NCBI GenBank assembly: GCA_949126835.1
Contig: OX421507.1
Location: 11,335,400-11,399,399, forward strand
DNA: 64,000 nucleotides
Source of the DNA: Anisus vortex
Taxonomy: Eukaryota; Mollusca; Gastropoda; Planorbidae
Reading direction: 5' to 3'
In this document: piece after piece, positions 32,106 through 44,512 of the stretch
Position numbering within the stretch: position 1 is the stretch's first letter
Layout of the letters: each line of letters opens with the position of its first letter
The notes under the pieces: generated by a model
Told to the model about the DNA's origin: nothing
Seen by the model: only the letters and a program-made list of their open reading frames with translations
Databases searched by the model: none
Position numbers and translations under genes: made by a program

Positions 32106-32705
32106 GTGTATGCTAGTCTTTTAGTTCTGATGGCTACACGACATTGGTTTGACGTGGCCACACAATCCCTTTTGTTAGTTAGTGTTTTCAAAATGATTGG
32201 GATGTCTGGTACTAGCATAAAATCCACTTTCCACAAAAGAGGGTGATAGGAAAGAATAGCAAATTTGTTACCAAAACTCACAGACATAGAGAAAATGATT
32301 GCTTTTCTCCCAAAAAATCGAGCACCGAATCCAAGTCCCATACATTATATTTAAACAGTCATCTTTTGCTAACCAACGCACCTCTGTGTGCAGTAGCCAT
32401 CGCTTGTAGTCCTCGTCAATGAACAATGAACAATATTTATTGTGCCACATAGTACATATAAGTACAATACAGGCATAGTCAAAGACATAGGTCCTATCTA
32501 GAAAATGATAACATTGCAAACAATAAAATATTATATTGAGACCATAATAGTAATACAAATATTAATAATAATAATAAATTAATTTAAGGTATCAATGCAA
32601 AGCTGTCTAAAAAAAATCATTGAATGCATTATTTATTTCTTAACTGTTGTAATATTGTATTGAGCGATACAGACAATCACCAAGACTTTTAGTAACTTAA
32701 TATTG
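32106..32705. other. Unassigned, with a hAT2-like fragment
   Basis: 32200-32345 resembles 21230-21370 inside the hAT2 element (on the minus strand both read a GFG.../SFGN-F motif). 32125-32165 has a weak SINE-A-like GTGGCCACACAATCC. No gene. Confidence 0.4.
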
Positions 32706-34115
32706 TCCAAACTTGGCGCACATAGCAATTTTTAATGGCACGCGAGAGAGGTATTTTTTTGTTGATAAAAGCAACAACAACATTTTCCGGTTGTGAATAA
32801 GGAAAACTGACTGTTGAAGCCGATGTTTCTGAAAAAGGAAAACTGACTGTTAAAGCCGATGTTTCTGACACATCTTAGTAAGTTGAGCTTGCATTTACAA
32901 GGACCACTTGAATAGATTTGCATTGAAACTGGACATATCTTGATTAATCAATATAAAAACATTTAACTATATGTGCATCCATATGTTAAAGAATATATTA
33001 AGATAGATAGTTGGACTTTCCAGAAGTACATCCAAGCACTCATGGCGGAGTTTTCTAATCAAACGCAAAACTTTCAAATTCATAGACTCCTCTTTTCATA
33101 CCACACCAAGCCTGACTGGTTTGATATTACAACTTTCTTAGATGAAGATCTATTTTTAAGAGGAGGAATATTGGCGATTTAAAAATGGAGTAAGTTGAAG
33201 TTTAAACATAAAAAAAAATTGGCATCCAAATGTGCCAATTAAAATATAATATGGAAGAAGAAACAATAATATGGAAAACAATATGGAAGGTAGCTGCTTA
33301 GGAAAGTAGTTTGCTATTCTCAACTGCTAGGCATTCGATCCTTTAATTTCAACTTTTGGTTCAACTTACACCTGTGAAGAGATTTTATCGCACTTAAAGC
33401 TGCATTAAACATGCAAAAAGGCCACCTACTCTTGACCAATCATTAATTGATACAGACTAATTACATTTAAACGAGTTTTTATGCTCATCTTCTTTAATTA
33501 AACATAAATATTATTAATTCTAATACAAATTAATTTGTATTATTAATTTAGAAATATAAGAGACTTATTTAATAGCACTATATTATTTTTGTAATTTCTG
33601 TAATTATTAATGTTTAAAATGTAGGAAATGTTTATTTACAACTGTTTAACGTAAATTATTTTAATCCACTAAAAATTAAATCTTGTTATGAATACCATGC
33701 TATAAAATGTTTTATAAAGAAATAATAATTATCAGTAATATTTCAATATTTGTTATATTACAAAACAGACCTTGCTTGGCATCACTATTGAATCAAATAT
33801 GGAAACATTTTTAATTGAAGGGAGATAATTAACCAGTTCCATTTGAGCTAACATTAATAATAATATTTCTAATTTTTTACTTTTATAAACAAAATCGGCT
33901 TACAATTTATAACTTTGAAATAATCAAACTGTATGAAGTGATTAAAAATTATGTAAATATTATATGACTGAAGAAGTTATATGTATATTTTGAAACATTA
34001 AGTTAACTACCCAGCTTGTATGATTACTACGTATCTATACCGCTCAACGATAATTACATTTGATTACTCATAAAAATAAAATAATGTCGTCTCAATTACA
34101 CTGAGATCAATATAA
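32706..34115 (+). mobile_element. hAT1 transposon, both termini lost
   Basis: Starts in the left-end block (CCAAACTTGGCGCAC, ATGGCACGCGAG) and runs to the TGAGATCAA block. A segment near 33357-33400 again reads FGSTYTCEEILSH, the hAT transposase C-terminal motif, and then stops. GGAAAACTGACTGTTGAAGC is locally duplicated at about 32800 and 32836. 34116-34210 has weak SINE family C similarity. Confidence 0.7.
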
Positions 34116-35073
34116 TATCATTAATATTCGAAGATGTAGGGCGACAGGGATCGTTCGGTAACAGGGATAGAATCCGCGACTTGACAGCACCAGCCGGCCG
34201 CTCACCATACTTGTCTTTACTGACCTATGCTTCTTGGAAAGTCATTGCGATTCCTATTTCTTATTAGTATGCCTACTGTTGGGTGATATCAGATATCAGC
34301 ACTGCGATTACATCACATTTCATCCAAAAAACTAATTGATTCAAATAGCTGAGGTGTTCAAATTATATCAGATACGTTTGTACCGTCCACTTGCCCTTAA
34401 CCGCCCCCCCCCCCAAATCGTCCCCGTGAACATCAGCGCCCCCTAACGCTTCTCTATGCTCTAGACTCGTGACCAGCCCACTTTTTTTTAGTTTGTGGAC
34501 CACTAGAGGTTTGCTTTTATTCCCGTGAGCTCTTTCACGCATGCGCGCACGCACACACACACACAAACACGCGCAAACGAAAAAAAAAATGTGTGTATGC
34601 TGCCGTCCGTCTTCGTAAAGCCATCTTCAAACAGCATAAGTGGCACTCACCACCCGCCCCCCCCCCCTCCCAACACAACCGCCACACCCTTCCCGTTTGT
34701 CCAAATGCATTGCGACCCCCGTTTACCCCCATCCCCCCGCCCCACACACACACACTCACTCCCACATTCAGTCAATAAATACGATGTCAAATGTCAAAGG
34801 TCACAAAAAAAGATATCTTGTAGGCCTACTTTAAAGAAAAATTATTTCTACCATTTCTATTTTAAAAAAAAAAAAACATTAAAAAAATGTTTTTTCCTTT
34901 CTCTCTTTGTTTTTTTTTTTTATGTTTTTTTGTTTCATATTTGTCCAATAGCTTGCACGTCCATCCCATAATTCTTTGTGCAACCTTTGGGGTTTTTCCT
35001 TCTTCTCTTCTATTCTTTTGGCTTTGTTTGTTTTGAATCTCTCCGTAAAAAAAAAAAAAATAAAAAAAAAAAA

Positions 35074-35106
<33 letters not shown>

Positions 35107-35640
35107 AAAAAAAAAAAACAAGTGTCGAGCAAACAAACAAAAAAATATTTTAAAAATCGACCTGGAAAATACTGCTGCAGAACTCTTTTCTACCCTCTAC
35201 CCACCCTCCACGCGGTGGATTTTGGAGAGGGGGGGGGGAGCTTAAATAGATCTAAATAAATTGATTGAGTGAACGAGCCACTTAAAGATTACACATTGAT
35301 AGCTTCCAATAGTGAGTCGAAAAACGGCCCTAAGGGTGGTGTAAGGGTTGGGGAGGGTGAGTGAAATGTGGCCCCCGGGTTGTCGTGAAGTAAAGAGGTA
35401 GAAATCGCGGAAAAAAGGGGGGGGGGGGCGCAGGAAGGGAAGGGGCGTAGGAAAATCGAGAGTTTATTTAAGATACTTATTAGATTTATGTTTAATTTTT
35501 TTTTTTCCGTTTTAATAAAAAGTTATAATTAAAAAGTTAGCGATAAGGAAGCATTGACCGTACCAAAAGTCCAGCTCATCATAATCATTAATATTAAAAT
35601 TTTGGTTGCCAAAATGTATATGTTGACTTTCATATAAGTT
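34116..35640. other. Unassigned, with hAT2-like end and poly-A
   Basis: 34370-34500 resembles the right part of hAT2 (GTACCGTCCACTTGCCCTTAA, CATCAGCGCCCCCTAACGCT). 35047-35120 is nearly pure A. No gene recognised. Confidence 0.4.
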
Positions 35641-35805
35641 TAATGAAGTTTGTATTTACTTTAAAATTCGCATTAAAACCTGTGAGTTTTTTTAGGGTTT
35701 CACTTCATTATATTTGTAAATTGTTGTTTTTTTTGTTGTCTGTAGCTAGATGTATATGTTGGTTTAATTGTTTCCCCTGGAGAACGCTGGGTAACTTCGC
35801 TAGTC
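35641..35805 (+). mobile_element. Helitron-like 3' end (family D)
   Basis: The last 40 bases, CCCCTGGAGAACGCTGGG then TAACTTCGCTAGT, match the ends at 36.2 kb and 26.85 kb. A C/G stem-loop close to a CTAG followed by T fits Helitron 3' termini. The left boundary is not defined. Confidence 0.4.
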
Positions 35806-35814
35806 TCTCTCTCA

Positions 35815-35888
<74 letters not shown>
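35806..35888. repeat. (CT)n(AT)n microsatellite
   Basis: About 30 bp of CT followed by about 46 bp of AT, directly after the Helitron-like end. Confidence 0.95.
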
Positions 35889-35889
<1 letters not shown>

Positions 35890-35994
35890 GTAGATCTTGT
35901 ATGTGTTCAACCAAACATATTGGTTAATTTAAAGACACGTGACTTTATTGTCTCATATTATACTTTTGCGATTTCACCTCGGACATATGTCTTC

Positions 35995-36211
35995 GCTGGC
36001 TAAGTGGTTAACCTATCAGACTGCCTTGCGGGCGACCCTGGTTCGATTCTCCAGTTAGTCCATACTTTTTTCCTACAATTTTTTTTATTTTAATTATTAT
36101 TAAAAAAAAAAGCTTTCTCTTCATTGTAGTTTATAAATAATTTCTTCATCTGTAGCTCATACAGGCCTGTTTTATTTTTCCCCAGTCAACGCCGGGGAAT
36201 TTCGCTAGTTG
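35995..36211 (+). mobile_element. tRNA-headed repeat with Helitron-like end (family D)
   Basis: The head GGCTAAGTGGTTAACCTATC has a box-A-like TGGCTAAGTGG, and box B GGTTCGATTCT lies at 36042-36052. After an AT-rich body it ends CCCCAGTCAACGCCGGGG then AATTTCGCTAG and T. TCGCTGG precedes the head and TCGCTAG ends the tail. It is too short and unpaired for a functional tRNA. Confidence 0.5.
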
Positions 36212-37499
36212 TGAATAAAAGCAGGTTCCGGTTACCTACACGTTTAAATCAAACTTTTTGACCTAATCGCTCAGGGCCTGTCAATCACCCGCGCGGGAAC
36301 ACGTCGACATTCATCCTTGTTAAACTGGGGCGCACATTCGCACGCATATGGCGCGCGCTTTGGGACACAAACACACAAGTACAACCACAATCCCCCCCCT
36401 TCCGGCCTGGATGATATAACCCGAAGGGGAGTGTCATCAGATAGTGCCTTAAGGAGCCTCACTGCCATATATATTCTAAAAGACGACGTTTCTTCGAGGG
36501 GCCACTATCGCATGGCATTTTTTTTTACCTCGTTTATTAAATTCTCCGATTAGGAAGGGGGGGGGGCTATCGATGACATAAGCCGTTCTACATTTCTGGG
36601 AGGGGGTGGGATGGTTGGCGCTGGGGTGGGAGTGGGGAGGGGAGACTACTCTCACCCCTTAAAAAGATGAATGATCGGGTCAAAGTGCATGACATTAAAA
36701 TGGGATATTATATACCTTTCCGCCTTTAATTCGTTTCGCTTTTTTATTTTTTTAACTTTTAAAATCATTTTGGTTTAAATATGAAAATTAATATGGACTA
36801 TCCAATGTTTAAAAAAAAACTTTTATTTGCTAATAATATGTCTTCAAATAAAAATTCCATGGAACTGCTCCGAAATTAAAAAAACAACAACAAAAAACAA
36901 AGCAAAAACAAACTAAATAAGATAAATGGCGTACAATAAAAGTCCACTTCAAGATAACTTTCAATTTGTCATGCTCATTGCTATCCATTCTTACACGACA
37001 TTCTGATTTAAAAAGAAAAAAAATGCTAAAGTTTCAACAATTTTCTTTCTCAGTATGACAGAAGCGCGCATTTATAATGCAAAATTAATAGGTGATTGCT
37101 GTTTTTTTTTCTTTTTTCTTGTGGTATTTATTATTTTCATATCGCCGTACGTTATAAAACTTTAAATCTCTGTCTAGCTGTCGGGGTTTTAATTCCTATA
37201 TAATTTATAGGATTTTTCCTTTTTACAGTATTTTTTTATGTGCTTTGTTTTATTGGCGCTTTTTGTGACTAGGTGCCAACTTTCCGTTGATTTCTAGGGA
37301 GGGAATTAGCCAAGAAAAAGGCACAGTTACAGAGTTAATGTGCAGTGGTCGGGGAGGATGTGTGTAAACTGTAAGTTCTGTATGGGTTCCAGTCACCATC
37401 AGCTGTTCATTTAGTTAAACCAAGAACAAATTCCCGCAGTGAGAGTCTTTGGACATTTTTGATCGGGAACACGGGAAAAGGTAACAGTGACTACTTCTT
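36212..37499. other. Unassigned sequence
   Basis: AT-rich, with G tracts near 36555 and 36600-36645. No gene or element end recognised. Confidence 0.4.
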
Positions 37500-38395
37500 T
37501 GTCTCGTCTCTCTCTCTCTCTCTGTCTCTGTCTCTCTATGATTCAATCTTTATGTCTCTGTCTAATTATCTCTGTCTCTCTCTTTGTCTCATTCTCTCTG
37601 TCTATCTGTCTCTATATATGTTTCTCTGTCTTTTCCCACCCATCTCTGTCTATCTGCCAGTGGTTCTGTCTTCATTTCTTTTTGTCTCTATGTCCCTCTA
37701 TGTCTCTGTACCTCTCTGTGTCTCTCAGTATCTCCGGTTCTCGCGTTCTATATCTGAGTCTCATTTCTCTCTCTATGTGTCCGTTTCTCCCTGTGTCTCG
37801 CTCTTTCTCCGTGTCTCTCTGTGCCTCTCTCTCTGTCTCCATTTATCTCTATGTGTCTCTCTCTGTCTCCGTGTCTCTCTGTTTCTCTCTCTGTGTCCAT
37901 TTCTCTATGTGTCTCTCTCTGTGTCCATTTCTCTCTCTCTCTGTGTCCATTTCTCTCTGTGTATCTCTCTCTCTCTGTGTCCGTTTCTCTCTCTCTCTCT
38001 GTGTCCGTTTCTCTCTGTGTATCTCTCTCTCTGTGTCCGTTTCTCTCTCTCTCTGTGTCCGTTTCTCTCTGTGTATCTCTCTCTCTGCGTCCGTTTCTCT
38101 CTGTGTGTCTCTCTCTGTGTCCATTTCTCTCTGTGTGTCTCTCTTTGTGTCCATTTCTCTATGTGTCTCTCTCTGTGTCCATTTCTCTCTGTGTCTCTCT
38201 CTGTGTCCGTTTCTCTCTGTGTATCTCTCTCTCTGTGTCCGTTTCTCTCTGTGTGTCTCTCTCTGTGTCCATTTCTCTATGTGTCTCTGTCTGTGTCCAT
38301 TTCTCTATGTGTCTCTCTCTGTGTCCATTTCTCTCTGTGTCTCTCTCTCTCTGTTCCTCTACTCTCACTCTCTTTCTCAATGCCTCTCACTATTG
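37500..38395. repeat. CT/GT minisatellite, 26-30-bp period
   Basis: Repeating TCTCTCTCTGTGTCCATTTC-type units (CATTTCTC and CGTTTCTC variants) extend about 900 bp. Open frames of 331, 309 and 191 codons across it exist only because the period keeps frames open; they are low-complexity Ser/Leu/Cys peptides. Confidence 0.95.
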
Positions 38396-39165
38396 AAATA
38401 TATTTACAGAATATAATATACAGAGAGGTGGATTATTGTAGGCCTATACGATAAATCAGTACAGTGCCAAGGGAGCCCTATATACACCGCCCACCTACAT
38501 ACGCCCACGACTTCGCCCACCCCCCTCCACCCCGCCCTCCCCATTATATACTTGTCACACCTGAAGAGTATTACCGGTAATAATGTTTTTTTTTTATTTC
38601 TTCTTCTCTCTGATCTCTTGGAAAACTTTAGAAAGCCACATGTTTGTCGCTTGCTGTCCTTATTTCAATGCCGGGTGTATCTAACCATACAGGTGCTCGT
38701 AGGGGTGATCACAAAAAGGAGGCGCCGCTTCCCTCATTTAACCCCCCTCGCCACACAAAACTTCCTTTTTACTGCCAATGCCAGTATCTAGAAAAAGAGA
38801 GAGAGAGAAAAAACGATTGCTATTGTAATGTCACCCACTTCACCCTCGCCTCCATACTTCACCCCCCAGCACCTTCTAAAAGACCCGGTGTATATTTAGG
38901 CCGAAGCACCCAGTCACCTCATCCTCCTACCCTAACCATTCTTTAGTTTTTTCCTTTGAAGCCGATGCCATCCTGCGTTCATATCACTTTGACATTGGGC
39001 GTTGGCTTGAGAAATACACAAGTTCCTATACAAGAGAAGATCGCCATTGAGGAGAGAAAAATTTAAAAAAAATATTTTCCAACAAAGAGAGAGAGAGAGA
39101 GAGAAAGATTTCACAGGCAATAAACATGCTGTGGCAAATATGAAAGGGTGTTTGAGTGGAAGATG
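38396..39165. other. Unassigned sequence
   Basis: No gene recognised. (GA)n occurs at 38792-38806 and 39086-39106. Confidence 0.4.
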
Positions 39166-39418
39166 GGACACGGCGGCCTAGTGGTAGAGCGCTGGGGCTA
39201 GAGTAACAAAAGTCAATGGTTCGATCCTGATAAAATCTAGGATTTCTTTGTTTCTTTAGGATGACCCAAGCTCGATGGGTAACTGACAACAATGGTAAAA
39301 GTGACTGGGCTTTGTGCTTGCCGCACAATCCCTTAGTATGCCGTGGCCACAGAAACTTAATAGCGTTGCTTCACAGGCCCATTAGATCACATTTTTCTGA
39401 CCAGCATACTTTATTTTC
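39166..39418 (+). mobile_element. tRNA-derived SINE, family A
   Basis: Head GGGACACGGCGGCCTAGTGG with box-B-like GGTTCGATCCT, then a linker with GGATGACCCAAGCTCGATGG, the central domain (GGGCTTTGTGCTTGCCGCAC, TATGCCGTGGCCACAGAAAC, GCTTCACAGGCCCAT) and a TACTTTATTTT tail. Near full length, diverged; no clear target duplication. Confidence 0.85.
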
Positions 39419-39420
39419 AC

Positions 39421-40144
39421 TATGTGTGAAAGAATGACGATTGTTGATTTAAAATCCCATTTCTTTTACAAAAGGAATACACTAAAACATGTTTAGTAAG
39501 ATAAGCCATGCTTTTCACTATAATCTCCTACTTTATTTTTTTAATCTTCTCATTTAGAATTCAATGGCTTATAAAAACGGAGATTCGGCTTTGTTCAAGT
39601 TTCATATCCGCGGGTACTTAAAATCTGGTTTCACTTATTCCTCGGTGTCTAGGTACGGTGTCAAGAAACAGCCCCCACCTCACCCCCACCCTACGGGGGG
39701 GGGGGGAAACATAAAAAGGAGGTTAGGAAATGGGCACCTGCATACGGTGTTGAGGACAAGCGCCTTTACTGCCCCCCCCCCCCCACCCGCCCACTTTGTC
39801 ATTTGAAGTTTCTACATGGAGATATATCTTTAAGTTGCATCTCTTTGTGTGTGTCTTAATGTGTGTCTGTGTGTGTCTGTGTGTGTGTATCTCAGACCGG
39901 ATTTCCCCAGACACTATTATCAAACATATATTTACCTTGTGTTCGAGTGGATAGTGTTATTGACGAATCGGGCAAAAGGATGGGAAAAGAGGGAGGGAGG
40001 ATGAAGGGAGTTGTATTTTTATATTGCATACGGTAAACAACGCACACATAAGAACATTTTATGAAACCTAGGGGATGTATATGCACATGGGCGTTTCACT
40101 TATAATCAGTAGGCCTATGCTCTCATTGAAATATTATCTTTTCT
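39421..40144. other. Unassigned sequence
   Basis: Has G and C tracts near 39698 and 39772 and (GT)n near 39846-39893. No gene recognised. Confidence 0.4.
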
Positions 40145-40152
40145 TATACACC

Positions 40153-40475
40153 CAGGGCCGTATTTAGGATTGTGGGGGCCCTGTTCCCAAATTTATGTGA
40201 GGGCCCCTCGTTGTCTCGCCCCTGCCTTACACAAACCTCAGAAAAGGGTCTTTAATGCATGTTACATTCTGTAAAATCATATTAATTTTATGTTGCACTT
40301 AGCTTGGTAGGGCAGGGGCGCTTTAAATTACAGGGGAATAAATGAATTTTGCTTTACATTTTGAACGAAAGAATGGGGATGTCACTAAAAACTTTCTATT
40401 TGGGTTGTGTGGGGGCCCCTTTTGTGTGGCCCCTGTTCCTTTGGAACATGTGGAACATGCCTAAATACGCCACTG
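40153..40475. mobile_element. hAT-like MITE (family B), exact 8-bp duplication TATACACC
   Basis: 323 bp. The termini CAGGGCCGTATTTAGG and CCTAAATACGCCACTG pair with two mismatches over 16 bp. TATACACC is duplicated exactly at 40145-40152 and 40476-40483. Subterminal GGGGGCCCTG / GGCCCCTG blocks flank an AT-rich centre. No coding capacity. Confidence 0.9.
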
Positions 40476-40527
40476 TATACACCCCTGATGTCCTGAAGAG
40501 GGAAATATTACAACTGCGAAAATTCCG

Positions 40528-40779
40528 ATAGGGCAGGTGCAGCAGCGTTCACCAGTTTCTGTGGACATGACATACTAGGGGGGGGGGGGGTGTAAAGGCC
40601 AACACAATGCCCAGTCGCCTTTACTTTAATCCAAATTAAAGTCAGGCACCCACCAGAGCTGGGTTGACTCAGGGACAGACTGTAGACCTGGAAACAGATC
40701 CAAGCCTTCACCAAGATTCGTAGCCAGGATCTTCCATTCGCCAGTCCCGACGCTGTGCCGCTCGATCACCATGCCCCAC
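40528..40779 (-). mobile_element. tRNA-derived SINE, family A
   Basis: The minus-strand head begins near 40779 (GGTGATCGAGCGGCACAGCG, then GATCCTGGCTACGAATC as a diverged box B). The linker (CCCTGAGTCAACCCAGCTCT), central domain and terminal GCTGCTGCACCTGCCCT follow. A G/C tract of about 12 interrupts the central domain. Confidence 0.8.
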
Positions 40780-41336
40780 CCATCCCCTCCCCCAATAAAC
40801 TCGAGACACCCACTAAATTGCAGGCATTACCAATACCCACGCAAAACAGTGGTCCGCTTCCTTTTGGTTTGCTCCAAATGACTAAAATCTCAAATATTAT
40901 ACGTTTTTGTCACCCTAAACTTAACCATTACCAACACACTCTTTTAAAATAAAGAGCCGCTAAAGAAGACATAGCATACGTTTGTCTGACATTGACTGCA
41001 AGAGAGCAAAACAGCCCTGCTACAGCCTGGTTTAACAGAAGACAGAAGAATCTGTGAGGCACCGACTATAGATATAGATCTCAGACTAGAGCACAAATAA
41101 CTTGGAAATTGTAGTACTTGATCTAGAGTGGCCGACTTAAAACAAAAAACACAGCATAATGGAAAGTCTGTTTTATGTAGGGGGCAGAAAAAAAGTGACC
41201 ACTGAAATGTCTGGACCTTTATTTTAGTTACATTGTTACATGTTGCATTGTTACATATACTAGTTACATATTAATTACATTTACTAATTGCTAGAACTTT
41301 TATATTAGTTAATTTTTTTCCATTTAAACCGAGAAG
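40780..41336. other. Unassigned sequence
   Basis: No gene or repeat end recognised. Confidence 0.4.
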
Positions 41337-41409
41337 AATAGTGGATGGCTAGTGGATGGCCAGTGGATGGCTAGTGGATGGCTAGTGGATGGCTAGTGGA
41401 TGGCTAGAA
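41337..41409. repeat. 11-bp tandem repeat, about six copies
   Basis: Unit AGTGGATGGCT with one CCAGTGG variant. Confidence 0.92.
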
Positions 41410-41889
41410 GTACAATGGAAACACACCAATTAAGATTGTCTGTTAATGACTTCCTAAGAGCACAATGTTTAACGTTAGCAACGCGAGTCTGGTATTGTTA
41501 CTCATCATTAAATGAAAGAAGCATTCACTTTCCGTTTGTTTGCATTGCCCTCTTGCAATTCAATGTTATGGACCTCATATCTCGACACAGGTCCTTTTTA
41601 CCATTTCTCTTCTTGTTTTTTTAATGCATATAATATTTATGAGGGTGGACGAGGGCGGGTGGCGAATGGTGGTCTCTAAAAATCGTTGGTTGGGTGGGGT
41701 GGGTTGTGTATGGTCGTGGGTGGGGGGTGTATTGCAAGGAACTATTCTCAAGCTTTAAAATGATCCCACGCTCACACATATACACATGCTCAATCACACA
41801 CACACACAAACACGCTGTAATCAACGTGAGAAACGGGTATCAGCAGCCACTTTGGCGTGCATAAAAAAAATACACTACCTTGTTAGATC
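41410..41889. other. Unassigned sequence
   Basis: Contains a G/T-rich stretch at 41640-41740 and (CA)n near 41795. No gene recognised. Confidence 0.4.
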
Positions 41890-42400
41890 TTTCCTTCTCA
41901 CTCTCTCTCTGAAAATTTCTCTCTCTCCTATTAAATTCTCTCTCTCTCTCTCTGAATTACCTCCTCTGTTCTCTCTCTCACAATTTTGTTCTCTCTCTAA
42001 GACTTTCTCTCTCTCTCTCTGAATTTTTTCTATTTTTATCTCTTTTGTTCTTTTTTATCTGAATTTTTTCTCTCTCACACTTTCTATCTCTGAAAGTCTC
42101 TCTCTCTCTCACATTCACTTCCGGCCATTCCCTCTCTTACTCTACAGTCTACACCTTTCTTTCTTATTCCTACTCTACTCTCACTTTCTCACTCTCATTC
42201 TCTCCAAATCTCGCACGTTCTCTCATTTTCTCTCTCTTTTTCCACTTCTACGGTTTCTGTCATTTTCTCTTTCACTAACTCACATTCTCAAATCTCTCAC
42301 ATCTCCCAGACACACATATTCTCTCTCACGGTGGCTTTCTTTTCTCTCTCTCTCTCTCTCTCTTCTCTCTATGTCTCTCTATCACTCCCTAGTCTCACCC
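41890..42400. repeat. CT-rich simple repeat
   Basis: Interrupted (CT)n with CACTTTCTC-type variants over about 500 bp. Confidence 0.85.
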
Positions 42401-43374
42401 AAGACTTTCTCTGCCCTCTTCCATTGATAAGAATAATGAAACTCGCCCTCTAAAATCCTCGAGTCAACATTAGGTCATTTTCTCCTGGTGGTACTTAGCG
42501 GGGGACGTCGCAAAGGAGAGACCAGGCTATGGTTGCTGGGGAACCATGGATCATCAACCTTCCTCTCCCTCCCCCCAACAGCGACAGATGTTGGGGGTGC
42601 CTTACGCCCCCACGCAACCGCCACCACCCCTCCGTCCCTCTAGCTCTCTAACATTGTAAGGGCGCATGCCTCGCAATCTGAAAACTCCAAGAAGTTATTA
42701 ATCTCACGGTAAAAAAATGTTGCCCCCAAGCTCACCTTCAAGACGCAACGCCGAGATCACGAGGGTGGCGTAGGCGCCCCCACGCCCAGTCACTCGGCGC
42801 CGACACGTGTCTTACCTTTAAAATCTTTTTTTTATTTTTTATTAAAGAAAACGCCCGCTGCTCTTCAGTCCGCGTGCCGCAATACGGCATAACGTCGCAC
42901 ATTTATCATTCTACCAAATTCCCAAAATAAAATATAAAAAATACATTCACATTTTTTTTTCAGTACCGACCGACACCAAAAGATGTAGGTCAAGACTCAG
43001 GTCATAACAACCTTTTGTTGAGTTCTTACAGTGGTGAGTGATAGTATCAACAAAATAAAAGGGAATGACAACCAGGTGTGACTATCACGTGTCACGTCCA
43101 GGTAGCGTCGACCATTTTTCTTTTCTTTCTTTAGTCTTGGTATATATTGATTTTCAGTTCCTTCTGTCAGTCAACGAGGCATGTGCCGTTAGAGATTGCA
43201 AAGAGGAAGGAGGGGGGGGGGAGTTAATACTTGATGAAAAAGTTTGGCATCGGCTCAGTAAAGAGCAGAAAGAATAAAAGATTATTTTGTTTAATTAAAA
43301 CGAACTTGAACTTTGTATTTAGTTTTACTGTGGGGGGGGGGGGGGGGGGGGGACTTTCTTTCGGTGTCATTCAT
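42401..43374. other. Unassigned sequence
   Basis: No gene recognised. Poly-G tracts occur at 43211 and 43332-43351. Confidence 0.4.
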
Positions 43375-43395
43375 TGTTCTATCGCTCTCTCTCTT

Positions 43396-43431
<36 letters not shown>

Positions 43432-43717
43432 GCTCTCTCTCTATCTATCTATCTATCTCTCTTTCTCTCTCTCTTTCTCTCTGTCACTTTTACTTTGTCC
43501 TTATCTTTTGTATTACGAATTATTTTTATCGAAAGGTATCCTATAGACCCTTGACCCGGTTGAATAATGTATTAAAGAAGTAATCATGATGAGAAGTATA
43601 AGAAATGAAACGATTGATGTAATAGGCTATCAATAATTAGTGTACCTATCTATTTAAACAACTATCTATTTATCTATTTTTATCTTATCAATCTAGCTTT
43701 TTTTTTACCTATGTTAA

Positions 43718-43756
<39 letters not shown>

Positions 43757-43870
43757 TTATCTATCTTTCTAATCTATATTATATTGATCTAAATATCTAT
43801 CAATTTAGTGCTATCTAATCTATCTATATATCTAATTTACACACCTATCTATCAGTATGTCTGTCTATTT
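43375..43870. repeat. (CT)n and (CTAT)n microsatellites
   Basis: (CT)n with CTAT at 43382-43490. (ATCT)n at 43720-43765 with degenerate CTAT flanks to 43870. Confidence 0.9.
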
Positions 43871-44325
43871 ATCTTACCTAATACCATATCCACCAACATC
43901 CATTGATCATTGTATGGATGACCTCTTTATGCAATCTTTTAGTCTGTCTATTAAGTTTTAATTTTCACTCCATAGGTGTCCCCAAAGGTCGAATGGACGA
44001 CAAAAGAAATTATCTTAATTAAAATCTATTTCAAACTTCCATTTTTCTATAATGTTGTTTAGCAATCCGCCCCCCCCCCCCCACCCAATTTTTTTTTCAG
44101 GACAAACCCTTTAAAAAGAATGTGTTGTACTCCCATGGGTTGACCCCCCCCCCCCCCCCCCGTCTCCTCTCCCGGTCCGAACAACCATTTTATGGAGTAT
44201 GTTAATTAGCTAACGTTGTGACAACCACCCAGCCAATCACACTGGCATACGTTTCATATGCAACATAATCCGTTGTTCCATATGCCATACCCCACCCCCA
44301 CACACACACACATATTCATCGGCAA
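43871..44325. other. Unassigned, C tracts
   Basis: C tracts at 44070-44083 and 44144-44161. No gene recognised. Confidence 0.4.
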
Positions 44326-44512
44326 AGGCGTAGCAGGGATATTTTACTCCAGGAGACGAACTGCCAAATGTGCGCCCCGCCGGACCCACTCCTTGCTGAA
44401 TCTCATTTTTCTAAATGTTATAAGTCTCTTTTATTTTTTCGCCCCCTTGCGGCGCCGTGGACATATTTACCCCCCCCCCTCCCCTGCCTTCCAGCCACCC
44501 CGCTTCGCCTCT
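44326..44512. mobile_element. hAT-like MITE (family B), diverged
   Basis: Begins CAAAGGCGTAGCAGGG and ends CCCGCTTCGCCTCTG. The organisation (AGGAGA near the left end, CCCCTT/CCTGCC on the right) resembles 11559-11747. No clear target duplication. Confidence 0.55.

Noticed and set aside
34860..35140. Poly-A/poly-T region as a processed pseudogene tail
   Set aside because: No coding remnant lies upstream on either strand, so the A-rich tract is called simple sequence.
37459..38454. Open frames of 331, 309 and 191 codons
   Set aside because: All lie on a CT/GT minisatellite and are low-complexity in every frame.
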